Below, piece after piece: positions 37,280-45,675 of a stretch of DNA of 64,000 nt (the stretch's first letter is position 1; each line of letters begins with the position of its first letter). Source of the DNA: a virus. The DNA is taken from positions 103,757 through 167,756 of the IMG/VR virus record IMGVR_UViG_3300032224_000591, one strand, 5' to 3'. The notes below the pieces were generated by a model, which worked only from the letters and a program-made list of their open reading frames with translations, searched no databases and was not told the origin of the DNA. A program made the translations under genes and the position numbers.

Positions 37280-38314
37280 ATGGCACAATGGGGTAGAAAC
37301 GATCAGGCTGTTACAGCTAACAGCTCAACAACTAAGGAGTCCTCAAATGGAGCTCCGATTGGTACATACGCTCTCGTAAACGGCGGTAGCACATCTAACA
37401 TTGCAACAATCTCTGTAGCTCACACGCCGAACGGCCACTTTGGTAACACATCGTCTGGCTCTCGTGCATCAGTTGATGCTGCAATGTTTGGCAACACAAC
37501 TATCAATGCCTTCCGTCAGGGTCAAGCAGTTGGTGTCTTCGGCCTTGATACTACTGAGATGAGTGTTACTACCGGTACTTCAAACGGTATCTATCGTGTG
37601 ACTTCGGGTGGTACAGGTTACGGAGCTAATGCTTCTGTGACTCTAACCTTCTCGAACAGCACATCAACATATTCAAATGCTCTAGCTGTTAACTCAACTG
37701 CTGGTTCAACTGGCACAGATGCCGGTCGTATCACTGCGCTGACAGGAAACGCTACTGTTACCGGTATTATCGGTCAGGTCTCGCTGGCTATCGCTGCTCC
37801 TGCTGCAATTAATATCACTGCAAACTCAACAAGCTTTGCTAATGGTACAGTTGCTGGTGCTTCGAATAGCTCGTTCATTATTGCATCTGCTAACTCAAGA
37901 TGGCAGACAGGCGACCGTCTATACTACGGTGTTCCTGCAGCTAACACACCTATCGCGCCTCTAACTGGCAACACATACTACTATGTGTCATTTGCTAACA
38001 CAACTGTTATCAAGCTAGCAACTACTGCAACCGGTGCAAATATTGCTATCACTGATACACGTGTGCTTGGTGCTGCTGAGACTCATACGTTCGCCGGCGA
38101 TACTGCTACTGGCGTACTGATTCCATCGGGTGCTAAGCGCCATGCTGCTCACGCTGGTTGGGTTCTTCGTACAGAAGGAACTGGCGGACGTGCAGGTCGT
38201 GTACAGTATGAGACACTTGTAGCTATGGGTTCACTTGGTGCTCAGACTGCTGCTTATGGTACAGCTGCGCTGGTTGCTGACGCAGCTGATGATAACATCT
38301 TCCACGACGCCTAA
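37280..38314 (+). CDS. Putative virion structural protein
   Basis: 344 residues, Ser/Thr/Ala/Gly/Asn-rich and beta-like, no signal peptide. Begins MAQWGRNDQAVTANSSTTKE and ends ADAADDNIFHDA. The GxTGYGANASVTLTFS and GNTYYYVSFANTTVIKLATT segments resemble repeats in phage decoration or tail proteins. AGGAGG ribosome site and late box indicate abundant late expression. Exact virion place unknown. Confidence 0.72.
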   Translation: MAQWGRNDQAVTANSSTTKESSNGAPIGTYALVNGGSTSNIATISVAHTPNGHFGNTSSGSRASVDAAMFGNTTINAFRQGQAVGVFGLDTTEMSVTTGTSNGIYRVTSGGTGYGANASVTLTFSNSTSTYSNALAVNSTAGSTGTDAGRITALTGNATVTGIIGQVSLAIAAPAAINITANSTSFANGTVAGASNSSFIIASANSRWQTGDRLYYGVPAANTPIAPLTGNTYYYVSFANTTVIKLATTATGANIAITDTRVLGAAETHTFAGDTATGVLIPSGAKRHAAHAGWVLRTEGTGGRAGRVQYETLVAMGSLGAQTAAYGTAALVADAADDNIFHDA

Positions 38315-38332
38315 TAGTTAGGACTTTAGTTA

Positions 38333-38563
38333 ATGGCTAATAATGGTATAAAAATATCTGATTTGCCTATAGCAAATTCAGTAGCTACTGGAGATAGGCT
38401 TGTACTTTACAGGCCTAACTCTGGTACTTCTGTACGTACTATTGCATTTACTAATATAATTCCTGGACCGTTTGCTAACAATGCTGCAGCTAATACTGGT
38501 GGTGTTGCGCTTAAAGGTCTCTATTACGATTCCTCGGGAAATGTAAAAATTAGATTAACTTAA
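38333..38563 (+). CDS. 76-aa putative virion protein
   Basis: MANNGIKISDLPIANSVATG contains the KISDLP...GD..V motif common at the start of phage structural proteins, followed by a short beta-rich tail. Overlaps the next ATG by one base. Confidence 0.66.
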   Translation: MANNGIKISDLPIANSVATGDRLVLYRPNSGTSVRTIAFTNIIPGPFANNAAANTGGVALKGLYYDSSGNVKIRLT

Positions 38564-38964
38564 TGTATGAAAAACTGACTGATGATAATTTTCTGATCTA
38601 CTGTGCAAAATATTATGATAATCCACAATGCCACTCTACTGAAGAGTTCATCGAGGATCTGAAGCGAATCAAGTATATCAAGAAACTGATTACACGATAC
38701 ATTGAAACTGATGAACTGAAGGAACGATTGATCCTCAACCATTTGACGATCCTCTGTAATGTATTTGGCCCTGATCATCTGAACAGGATTTTATACCTGA
38801 AGATGAAGCCACAGTTTAAGTATATTAAGCCGTTTTTAGTATTACTAAATATATTACAACCTCGAATATTTGAGGTAAGAAACGAGAAGATAGTTGACAC
38901 CGACACCATTGAGATGGATGAAGGTGTCATTCAAGTATTAAGGACGATCAATGACGAAGCTTAA
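38563..38964 (+). CDS. Conserved T4-like phage protein, unknown
   Basis: 133 residues, helical. YYDNPQCHSTEEFIEDLKRI and LNHLTILCNVFGPDHLNRIL form a block widely seen in T4-like marine phages without assigned function. Followed by a short, overlapping gene. Confidence 0.72.
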   Translation: MYEKLTDDNFLIYCAKYYDNPQCHSTEEFIEDLKRIKYIKKLITRYIETDELKERLILNHLTILCNVFGPDHLNRILYLKMKPQFKYIKPFLVLLNILQPRIFEVRNEKIVDTDTIEMDEGVIQVLRTINDEA

Positions 38965-39124
38965 AGAAGATGGCGAGGGGGCTGCTCCAACAAACTCTGT
39001 AGCGGGTGTAGCCGGAACTGGTGACTCTCGTCTACCTGCTAGTCAGCGCGAACCAGGCGTCAATAAGAAGAAGAAACTTCGTACAATTTTACCTCCTAGT
39101 CCTCTAACACGTAAGTTACCATAG
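38951..39124 (+). CDS. 57-aa conserved phage peptide
   Basis: ATG 38951 inside the end of the previous gene. MTKLKEDGEGAAPTNSVAGV-AGTGD then Pro/Lys-rich tail with KKKKLRTILPP. The VAGVAGTGD...KKKK pattern is familiar from small virion-cluster genes of T4-like phages. Function unknown. Confidence 0.62.
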   Translation: MTKLKEDGEGAAPTNSVAGVAGTGDSRLPASQREPGVNKKKKLRTILPPSPLTRKLP

Positions 39125-39501
39125 TGGCCCCGGATCCGACACCAGCAATTATCGAGAGATTGACTCAGATCTCTATGGACATCAAGTCCATGCTGGCTGT
39201 CCACGAGCAGCGTCTCACACAACATGAGAAGGCTGTGGATAATATCGCAGTCTATATTGAAAAACGTAGAGATGAGTTGGATCAGAAATTAAAAGACGTC
39301 TACGAAACTATTCGAACACGTGACGATAGACTCCTGGAGGAGATTAAAGCATCACGTGAAGAGCACAACAAGCACTACAACTGTCTAAACGAAAAGTTCA
39401 ATACTATCCAGCGCTACGTATGGATGGCTATCGGTGGCGGAGTCGCCCTAGGCTATGGTTTCTCCTTCATAGCCAACTATTTTAAGGTACTAGGACATTA
39501 A
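39124..39501 (+). CDS. Coiled-coil protein with C-terminal membrane span
   Basis: 125 residues from GTG 39124 overlapping the previous stop. A long coiled coil (TQHEKAVDNIAVYIEKRRDE) is followed by one C-terminal hydrophobic segment (WMAIGGGVALGYGFSFIANY). Topology resembles XhlA-type haemolysin/holin accessory proteins. Function uncertain. Confidence 0.65.
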   Translation: MAPDPTPAIIERLTQISMDIKSMLAVHEQRLTQHEKAVDNIAVYIEKRRDELDQKLKDVYETIRTRDDRLLEEIKASREEHNKHYNCLNEKFNTIQRYVWMAIGGGVALGYGFSFIANYFKVLGH

Positions 39502-39504
39502 CAA

Positions 39505-39533
39505 TGTACATCTGAGTGTGTTGGTGGTATAAT
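39505..39533 (+). promoter_or_regulatory. Early/middle promoter, TGTACA-N17-TATAAT, before primase
   Basis: TGTACA 39505-39510, TATAAT 39528-39533 preceded by GG. Confidence 0.87.
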
Positions 39534-39558
39534 ACTATCAACGACTGGAGATATACAG

Positions 39559-40584
39559 ATGTGGCTAGAACGAAAGTACATCAGCCTGCTGTCTGGCAGA
39601 CTGCAGCAATTCAAACCACGTAATCATGGCTTCAACTTCCGCTGCCCCTTCTGCGGTGATAGCCAGACGTCTAAGTACAAGACACGTGGTTGGATCTACG
39701 AGAAGAAGGGCGACTACAAATTCCACTGCTTCAACTGCAATGCATCCAAGGGGTTTTCCTACTTCCTGAAGGAGCTTGATCAGCAGCTGTACAACGAGTA
39801 CCGTATGGAGGTCTTGAAAGATTCAAAGACTCTGGAGCAGGAAGAGCTTGAGGTCTTCATCAAGAAGATGGAGAAGCCTAAGTTCATGAAGGAAGGTGTT
39901 CTTAAGGGACTCAAGAAAGTCTCTCAGCTATCACCTGACCACAAAGTCAAGAAGCTTGTCGACTCTCGAAAGATCCCAACAGACGTACACTACAAACTAT
40001 TCTCATGCCCGAACTTCTTCAAGTTCTGCAACAGTGTGATCCCCGGCAAGTTCAGCGATAAGACTCTTGAGCACGATGAAACTAGGTTGTTGATACCGTT
40101 CTTTGATAAGGACAAAAATGTCCATGCCTTTCAGGGTCGTGCGCTAGGTGAGTCTAGAGTTAAATATGTGACGATCGTTATTGATGAGTCTGTTCCCAAG
40201 GTGTATGGACTTGATACGGCTAACTTTGATAAAACCGTGTATGTGACGGAGGGCCCAATTGATTCTATGTTTATCCCCAATAGTATTGCTACTGCTGGTG
40301 GTGATCTTGTTTCTGCTCTGGGTGCTTTTCAAGGCGAAGCCAAATCTTCCTTGGTGATCGTGTACGATAACGAGCCTAGAAGTAAGGACACTGTAAAGAA
40401 GCTTGACAAAGCTATCCTCCAGGGTTATCGTGTCTGCATCTGGCCCGATAACCTTGATCATAAGGACATCAATGACATGGTAATGGCTGGTCTTTCATCT
40501 GACTTCATCAAGCACATTATCGATACAAACACGTACAAAGATCTAGCTGCAAAGTTAGCACTAAACCGGTGGAGCAAAGTCTAA
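39559..40584 (+). CDS. 61: DNA primase gp61
   Basis: 341 residues. N-terminal zinc domain CPFCGDS (about 31-37) and CFNCNAS (about 59-65). Toprim core with VYVTEGPIDSMF near 225 and LVIVYDNEPRSKD near 270. Makes RNA primers with helicase gp41. Own promoter and GGAG ribosome site. Confidence 0.95.
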   Translation: MWLERKYISLLSGRLQQFKPRNHGFNFRCPFCGDSQTSKYKTRGWIYEKKGDYKFHCFNCNASKGFSYFLKELDQQLYNEYRMEVLKDSKTLEQEELEVFIKKMEKPKFMKEGVLKGLKKVSQLSPDHKVKKLVDSRKIPTDVHYKLFSCPNFFKFCNSVIPGKFSDKTLEHDETRLLIPFFDKDKNVHAFQGRALGESRVKYVTIVIDESVPKVYGLDTANFDKTVYVTEGPIDSMFIPNSIATAGGDLVSALGAFQGEAKSSLVIVYDNEPRSKDTVKKLDKAILQGYRVCIWPDNLDHKDINDMVMAGLSSDFIKHIIDTNTYKDLAAKLALNRWSKV

Positions 40585-40796
40585 TGAATGATAAAATTGA
40601 AAACCTGCTAAACGAACTTGGTTGGGGTATGGGTGATCCTGCAGATGACTGCATGCAGTGTAGCCCATTTGATCCCTATGAGTTTGCTATTAGGATTATC
40701 GAAGAGTGTATGGAAGTTGCTGATGATTCAGTAGAACATGGCATTCCGTCTGCACATATTGCTAAACATTTTGGCATGGAGGTTGAGTATGATTGA
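40584..40796 (+). CDS. 70-aa acidic protein, unknown
   Basis: ATG 40584 overlaps the primase stop (TAATG). MNDKIENLLNELGWGMGDPA with two Cys and a helical C-terminus. Function unknown. Confidence 0.65.
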   Translation: MNDKIENLLNELGWGMGDPADDCMQCSPFDPYEFAIRIIEECMEVADDSVEHGIPSAHIAKHFGMEVEYD

Positions 40797-41127
40797 ACCA
40801 TTAAAGCTTACAGACATTGGCTCTTTCGAAGAGTTTGCTACTATGGAGATGAGTCGTCTTCTTGAAGCACTTAGAATTGCATCCGAACGCATCGAGCAAC
40901 TGACTTCTGGCCCTGGCGGCATCATGGAAATGAAGCAGACCATTGCAGATAAAGAACAGCGCATCGAAAAACTAGAGACGGCATTGGAGCATACAATGGA
41001 GTGCTTCCTCGGTGCTAGAGAGGCGTTGAAGGAATGCGTCATTGAGCGGGATGAAGCCCGCAAAGCACTGGAGAGGACAGAGAACTATGGGCAAGGTTCA
41101 GAACCCTGGTTAGAGGACACAAAATAA
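40789..41127 (+). CDS. 112-aa coiled-coil protein, unknown
   Basis: ATG 40789 behind GGAGG; an earlier in-frame ATG at 40738 yields an implausible N-terminus. Contains long heptads (ADKEQRIEKLETALEHTMEC). Function unknown. Overlaps the next gene by one base. Confidence 0.65.
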   Translation: MIEPLKLTDIGSFEEFATMEMSRLLEALRIASERIEQLTSGPGGIMEMKQTIADKEQRIEKLETALEHTMECFLGAREALKECVIERDEARKALERTENYGQGSEPWLEDTK

Positions 41128-41426
41128 TGAGCGGATATATATCCAAGAAGATGATGGCCAGGAGCCGCGAGCCAGAGGAAGATGCAATTATGGGTTTCAT
41201 TAAGCTAACTAATAGGGCAGGTAAGCATGCTGGCATGCCACTGTTATTCAACGTTGATTGGATTACGACTGTCTATGAAGAGGCAGGCCCTGATGGTGGT
41301 AGCCTTAGTACTATGGTTTATTGTATTCAGGGTAATAAGTCATGGGTTGTTGAGGAGAGTATGAGTGAGGTCTTGAAGAAGATTGTTGCTGCATCGAGTC
41401 CAGTTAAAGCGTGTACATGTCCATAA
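41127..41426 (+). CDS. 99-aa protein, FlbD-like shape, unknown
   Basis: MSGYISKKMMARSREPEEDA then FIKLTNRAGKHAGMPLLFNV and DWITTVYEE, a beta pattern faintly like FlbD/SH3-type small domains, ending VKACTCP. Unassigned. Confidence 0.62.
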   Translation: MSGYISKKMMARSREPEEDAIMGFIKLTNRAGKHAGMPLLFNVDWITTVYEEAGPDGGSLSTMVYCIQGNKSWVVEESMSEVLKKIVAASSPVKACTCP

Positions 41427-41476
41427 CAGTCCCTGACGTTGATTATCACTATCGTGAATATGACGAGGTAAAGCGA

Positions 41477-42157
41477 ATGAATACTGCTAAAATTATTGCT
41501 ATGACACAACCTACTATTTGGACTGATGCACCCAGTGAACCACAGAAGCTTACTGTCGATGAGTTCATTGCATATGTTGCACGTGTATCTAATCCACAGA
41601 ACCAGAATAACACACTAACTGCGCCTAAGCTTCTCCGCTACCTCGCTAAACATAAGCATTGGTCACCATTCGAGATGGTCCATGTTGTAATGGAAATCAA
41701 TACCACTCGTGACATTGGCCGTCAGATCCTTCGTCACCGTTCCTTCAGCTTCCAGGAGTTTTCTCAACGCTATGCAGATCCAACCAAAAATATGGGGTTT
41801 ACCTTTCGCGAAGCCCGTTTACAAGATACAGCCAATCGACAAAATTCCATCGAAACTTCCGACAAAGAAACAAAATTTGAATGGCAAAAACTCCAATGTA
41901 TCGTCAGAGACACATCAAGAGGAGCCTACGAGCAAGCTATCAATATGGGCGTAGCAAAGGAGCAGGCACGTGCATTACTACCTGAAGGACTTATTCTTAG
42001 TCGCATGTATATGGCTGGCAGTCTTCGCTCTTGGATTCATTATTGCCAACTGAGAATGACTGAAGGTACGCAAAAAGAACATCGTGAGATTGCTCTTGAT
42101 GCATGGTATCAGATCACTGAGGCATTCCCATCTCTTAAGGATGCATTGGATATATGA
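41477..42157 (+). CDS. thyX: Flavin-dependent thymidylate synthase ThyX
   Basis: 226 residues from ATG 41477 (GAGG 41464-41467); an upstream in-frame ATG at 41411 would add 22 residues. The signature RHRSFSFQEFSQRY (RHRxxSxQxxSxRY) is at about 82-95, and SRMYMAGSLRSWIHY near 180 forms the dUMP site. Makes dTMP with FAD and methylene-THF. Works with NrdA/NrdB to supply dNTPs. Confidence 0.95.
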   Translation: MNTAKIIAMTQPTIWTDAPSEPQKLTVDEFIAYVARVSNPQNQNNTLTAPKLLRYLAKHKHWSPFEMVHVVMEINTTRDIGRQILRHRSFSFQEFSQRYADPTKNMGFTFREARLQDTANRQNSIETSDKETKFEWQKLQCIVRDTSRGAYEQAINMGVAKEQARALLPEGLILSRMYMAGSLRSWIHYCQLRMTEGTQKEHREIALDAWYQITEAFPSLKDALDI

Positions 42158-42372
42158 TTAAGAAGCCGGTAATTCCTGACCATGTCTGTCCATATGTCGA
42201 TTTAGCTATTGAGCTTATTGAAGGCATGGCTGATCAAGAAGATAAGGCCTGGAGAAAATCCCAGGCCACAATGGCAATTGCACTAATGGAACATGTTAGG
42301 GTTAGTGCTGAGAAGCTTAGGGCTAGCAGTCAATATTGGTATGATAAGAGTAAAAGGCTGCCTAAAGTATAA
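42154..42372 (+). CDS. 72-aa helical protein, unknown
   Basis: Overlaps ThyX by 4 nt. MIKKPVIPDHVCPYVDLAIE then helices. Its stop lies in the late box 42368-42375. Function unknown. Confidence 0.65.
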   Translation: MIKKPVIPDHVCPYVDLAIELIEGMADQEDKAWRKSQATMAIALMEHVRVSAEKLRASSQYWYDKSKRLPKV

Positions 42373-42375
42373 ATA
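42368..42375 (+). promoter_or_regulatory. Late-promoter box TATAAATA heading the curli-like operon
   Basis: Exact consensus, 24 nt before the CsgF-like start. No other strong promoter is seen before 48891, so the chain csgF to radical SAM is probably one late transcript. Confidence 0.72.
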
Positions 42376-42398
42376 GTCTGAGTACAGAGGATTAAAAG

Positions 42399-42845
42399 AT
42401 GAGAAGTTTTGCAGCCATCCTGGTAGTATATCTCGCGTCGACACTGGCGGTGGCTGCAGAACAACTTACCTTTCAGTTTAAGAATCCATCATTTAATGGT
42501 AATGGATGGTCATCTATGGCTCTGACTATCCAGCAACAAGAGTTTAGTAGAGAGCAACAGATTAAGGCCGATAAGAAGGCTGCAGCCGATGCTATCGAAG
42601 CTGCTAAGACAAATACGAACTTACAGAAGTTTCTTAATAACCTAGAATCACGTATCTATGCACAGATTAGTCAGCAAATGGCTAACAATATGTTTACCGG
42701 TACTGGTGGTTCTACGGGCACAATGAACTTTGAAGGCAACACAATCTTCTGGGTTAAGAGTACTGATAGCGTTATGTTACAGGTGACAGATACAACGGGC
42801 AGTGTGACAACGATCACTGTACCAATTGGGAGCTTTGTGTTCTAA
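42399..42845 (+). CDS. csgF: CsgF-like curli assembly protein
   Basis: 148 residues. Signal peptide MRSFAAILVVYLASTLAVAA, mature start EQLTFQFKNPSFNGNGWSS, matching the CsgF N-terminal peptide (TFQFRNPNFGGN in E. coli) that inserts in the CsgG pore. Helical middle, beta C-terminus VTTITVPIGSFVF. CsgF couples CsgG to the curlin nucleator at the cell surface. TAATG overlap with csgG. Confidence 0.9.
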   Translation: MRSFAAILVVYLASTLAVAAEQLTFQFKNPSFNGNGWSSMALTIQQQEFSREQQIKADKKAAADAIEAAKTNTNLQKFLNNLESRIYAQISQQMANNMFTGTGGSTGTMNFEGNTIFWVKSTDSVMLQVTDTTGSVTTITVPIGSFVF

Positions 42846-43657
42846 TGAAAATGATCTTCGCTATTGCTCTGGCGGCGGCCTTATCAGGCTGCGCTACGAT
42901 TGACTCTACAATGAAAGAACAAAGCGGCGCGATGGATGAGCCGCAGGTTATTACTAAGCAGCGTATCCCTGAAATTCTGACTGTTCCAATGAATGCTGGT
43001 GACCCGATTCCGATTGCGGTATATGCATTCAATGATAAGACTGGTCAGCGTAAGCCTAACGATAATGTTGCACTGTTAAGTAGTGCAGTGACACAAGGCG
43101 CTGAAGTATTCCTTATCAAGGCACTTAAAGATGCTGGTAGTGGTAAGTGGTTTAAGCCTATTGAAAGAGTTGGTCTTGATAATCTAGTTAAGGAACGTCA
43201 GCTTATTCGTTCACAGCGAGAGACGTATGAGGGTCAACAAGCAAAGCCTCTAGAACCTCTATTAGTTGCTGGTGTAATGATCGAAGGTGGTGTTGTTGGA
43301 TTTGATACCAACATTGCTAGCGGTGGTATAGGTGCAGCTTTCCTTGGCATTGGCGCTGATAAGCAGTACCGCGTTGATCAAGTAGTTATTGTTATGAGAC
43401 TTATATCCGTACAAACAGGAGAAGTTCTTCTGAGTGTTGGAACAAGTAAGACAATATATAGTACAGTTGGTAGTGTCAACCTTCTGAAGTTTGTAGACAG
43501 TGGGACTAAAGATGTCCAGTTCGAAGCTGGAAGCAGTATTAATGAACCTACAACATATGCCGTGCGAGTTGCTATTGAAGCAGCAGTAGTCGATATGATA
43601 CGTGAAGGACAAAAGGCAAAGCTCTGGTTCTATAAGCCAGTGCCAAAGAAAAAGTAG
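42845..43657 (+). CDS. csgG: CsgG-like outer-membrane secretion pore
   Basis: 270 residues. Lipoprotein signal with lipobox LSGC (Cys16). IPIAVYAFNDKTGQRKPNDN and RVGLDNLVKERQLIRSQRE are the conserved CsgG core; YRVDQVVIVMRLISVQTGEV and SVGTSKTIYST form the transmembrane strands. Nine copies form the curli export pore. In E. coli CsgG is 277 aa, so this is full length. Phage csgGF pairs have, to my recollection, been reported in marine phages. Confidence 0.94.
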   Translation: MKMIFAIALAAALSGCATIDSTMKEQSGAMDEPQVITKQRIPEILTVPMNAGDPIPIAVYAFNDKTGQRKPNDNVALLSSAVTQGAEVFLIKALKDAGSGKWFKPIERVGLDNLVKERQLIRSQRETYEGQQAKPLEPLLVAGVMIEGGVVGFDTNIASGGIGAAFLGIGADKQYRVDQVVIVMRLISVQTGEVLLSVGTSKTIYSTVGSVNLLKFVDSGTKDVQFEAGSSINEPTTYAVRVAIEAAVVDMIREGQKAKLWFYKPVPKKK

Positions 43658-43668
43658 GAGTAAAACAA

Positions 43669-44358
43669 ATGAGAAACATTATAGCTTTTGCTATGGTTTG
43701 TTTCTCACTTCTGTTAAGTAACGTATCTTATGGAGCTGGAAACTCGGTCTATATGGACCAGATAGGCGATAACTCAACATTGACTGTTACCCAAACAGGT
43801 AGTGGGAATGCATTAGGAACAAATATGGCTAGCGCCAAGTTTGGTGGTGATTCACAGACTGTGCTCATTACTCAAATTGGTATGAATAACATACATGATG
43901 TGGTTGTTGATGGTTCAAGAACGACTGTCAACAGCATTGTAACTGGTAACAATAACCGCACTACTATCGGATGTGGTACGGTTGGTGGTGGTCAGTGTGC
44001 TGATGCTAATATTGCTGCTAATGCTACAGGTGGTGGTAACATCATGAAGATTACTACACAAGGGATGTCTGATTCTCAGATTCAAATTGTTGGTGATCAA
44101 AACGAAGCGCAAATCAATAACACTTCTACGTCATTGCTCGGCGCTAAGGCTCTTATAGATATTTCTGGTGGTAATGGTAACTATGTCGGTATAGTCCAAG
44201 ATGGACCTGCCGGTGTCAATGGACACGATGCTTCTGTGACTGTGGTCGGTGCAACAAACACCGTGAACGTGGCACAAGGAGGCAGCGTTGACTCAATCGT
44301 ACGTGTTACGACTACCGGTAGTAGCAACACTATTAGCGTTAAGTCTAACCACCAGTAA
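43669..44358 (+). CDS. Curlin-repeat protein (CsgA/CsgB-like), larger
   Basis: 229 residues with AGGAG ribosome site. Signal peptide to about 23 (SYGA-GN), then curlin-type repeats with Gln/Asn ladders: NSVYMDQIGDNSTLTVTQTG, SQTVLITQIGMNNIHDV, TTVNSIVTGNNNRTTI, DASVTVVGATNTVNVAQGG, SIVRVTTTGSSNTISV. It carries a Cys pair (Cys102, Cys110) not found in E. coli CsgA. Predicted substrate of the CsgG pore and able to form amyloid. A ribosome site for the next gene lies inside its 3' end. Confidence 0.85.
   Translation: MRNIIAFAMVCFSLLLSNVSYGAGNSVYMDQIGDNSTLTVTQTGSGNALGTNMASAKFGGDSQTVLITQIGMNNIHDVVVDGSRTTVNSIVTGNNNRTTIGCGTVGGGQCADANIAANATGGGNIMKITTQGMSDSQIQIVGDQNEAQINNTSTSLLGAKALIDISGGNGNYVGIVQDGPAGVNGHDASVTVVGATNTVNVAQGGSVDSIVRVTTTGSSNTISVKSNHQ
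44275..44290 (+). promoter_or_regulatory. Internal ribosome site AAGGAGG with TTG start
   Basis: AAGGAGG 44275-44281, 6 nt before TTG 44288, inside the curlin gene. This is the strongest site for the FecR-domain protein and fixes its unusual start codon. Confidence 0.75.
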
Positions 44359-45418
44359 GGCCGAAGTTGGCAAAATAACGGAACAAACAGGTCCGACAGA
44401 GATTCAAAGACTAAGGGAAGTGATTCCTGGTTCTTTAACTGTCGGGCTTGAGATGAAAGATGCTATTGTTACTGCTAATGCTCGTGCTGGTATAACATTC
44501 AAAGATAACACCCGTGTTCAGATGACTGAGCAGTCTAAGCTTGTCATCGATACATTCGTGTATGACCCAGCTGCATCTGATGCAGGTAAGCTTTCAATGA
44601 AAGCAGCATTCGGCACTATTAAATACGCAAGTGGCCAGATAGCACGTTCGAACCCCCAAGAAGTAAAGATCGAGACACCCACCGCTTCTATCGGTGTTCG
44701 TGGAACCGACTTTACTATGACTGTCGATGAGTTAGGTCGTAGTCTTATCATCCTACTACCATCTTGTCCAACTGGATTCAGAAGTGTCGAGAGAGATTGT
44801 GTAACTGGCAAGATCATAGTCACGACTGATATGGGTGAGGAGATTCTTGATCGACCATTTCAATCGACTATCACTACATCGAGAGAGAAGAATCCATCTA
44901 AGTCTGTAATACTGAAGCTCGACCCATCAGACATCAGCAACATGTTAATTCTGACTCCACCTAGGACTGAAGAGCAACAAACTAAAGTAATGCAGAAGCA
45001 GATAAAGACCGCACTTGATATTAACTACCTAGATCAGAACTTCCTTGATACCAGCGGCATGCTTGATAACATGCTGACATATACAGTGCTTGATGTGAAT
45101 AGGTTGAACACAAACTTCCTATTCAATATGCTTGACCTACTCAATCAGATCCTACTTGATAATGCACTTGATGAGTTTTCAAAGACTGGCAACATGCTAC
45201 CGAACTATACGAAGATCAATAAGGTTCTCGGTCTACAGTATGCAGTTGATGGTGATACTCTCATGCTGTACAAGGAGAGTCCTATCTCTGATTATGTTGA
45301 ACTTAAGTTCAATAAGTATCGTGATGGCACATTAAACCTGACTCAGAACTCAATAGCCCTTACACAGAAAATAAATAGAGGATCTAGCACTAATATTACT
45401 ATCAAGCAGGGGCAATGA
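44288..45418 (+). CDS. FecR-domain exported protein
   Basis: 376 residues from TTG 44288. A signal peptide (VLRLPVVATLLALSLTTSKA) precedes a FecR domain: AIVTANARAGITFKDNTRVQ, SKLVIDTF, GTIKYASGQIA, VKIETPTASIGVRGTDFTM. The C-terminal half is helical with Leu/Asn-rich repeats (NYLDQNFLDTSG, NRLNTNFLF). Periplasmic; FecR proteins pair genetically with CHASE2 cyclases in bacteria. It overlaps the curlin gene by 71 nt in another frame. Confidence 0.88.
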   Translation: MTQSYVLRLPVVATLLALSLTTSKAEVGKITEQTGPTEIQRLREVIPGSLTVGLEMKDAIVTANARAGITFKDNTRVQMTEQSKLVIDTFVYDPAASDAGKLSMKAAFGTIKYASGQIARSNPQEVKIETPTASIGVRGTDFTMTVDELGRSLIILLPSCPTGFRSVERDCVTGKIIVTTDMGEEILDRPFQSTITTSREKNPSKSVILKLDPSDISNMLILTPPRTEEQQTKVMQKQIKTALDINYLDQNFLDTSGMLDNMLTYTVLDVNRLNTNFLFNMLDLLNQILLDNALDEFSKTGNMLPNYTKINKVLGLQYAVDGDTLMLYKESPISDYVELKFNKYRDGTLNLTQNSIALTQKINRGSSTNITIKQGQ

Positions 45419-45675
45419 TGAAAGCGCTAATCCTTCTACTCATGTCTACAACATTCGCCTTTGCTGGCAACTCTGTCACTGTGACCTCAACGGGGAATCG
45501 TCAAAATGTTACTATTACTCAGTCTGGCGGGAATCATTCTACTAATCTCAATCTGGTCGGGAATGATGTTTCCGTTATCGCAACCCAGTCTGGTTCTGTT
45601 TCTAAATCTTTCAGCATTGATATTAATTGTGGCAGCACTTGTCCTACTAGTCCCTATACCATCGACCAATACTGA
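45415..45675 (+). CDS. Short curlin-repeat protein (CsgB-like)
   Basis: 86 residues. Signal peptide MMKALILLLMSTTFAFA, mature start GNSVTVTSTGNRQNVTITQS, then NHSTNLNLVGNDVSVIATQS, two to three curlin repeats. C-terminal NCGSTCPTSPYTIDQY has a C-x3-C pair (Cys72, Cys76). Could be the nucleator. Overlaps both neighbours (ATGATG, TGATGG). Confidence 0.82.
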   Translation: MMKALILLLMSTTFAFAGNSVTVTSTGNRQNVTITQSGGNHSTNLNLVGNDVSVIATQSGSVSKSFSIDINCGSTCPTSPYTIDQY

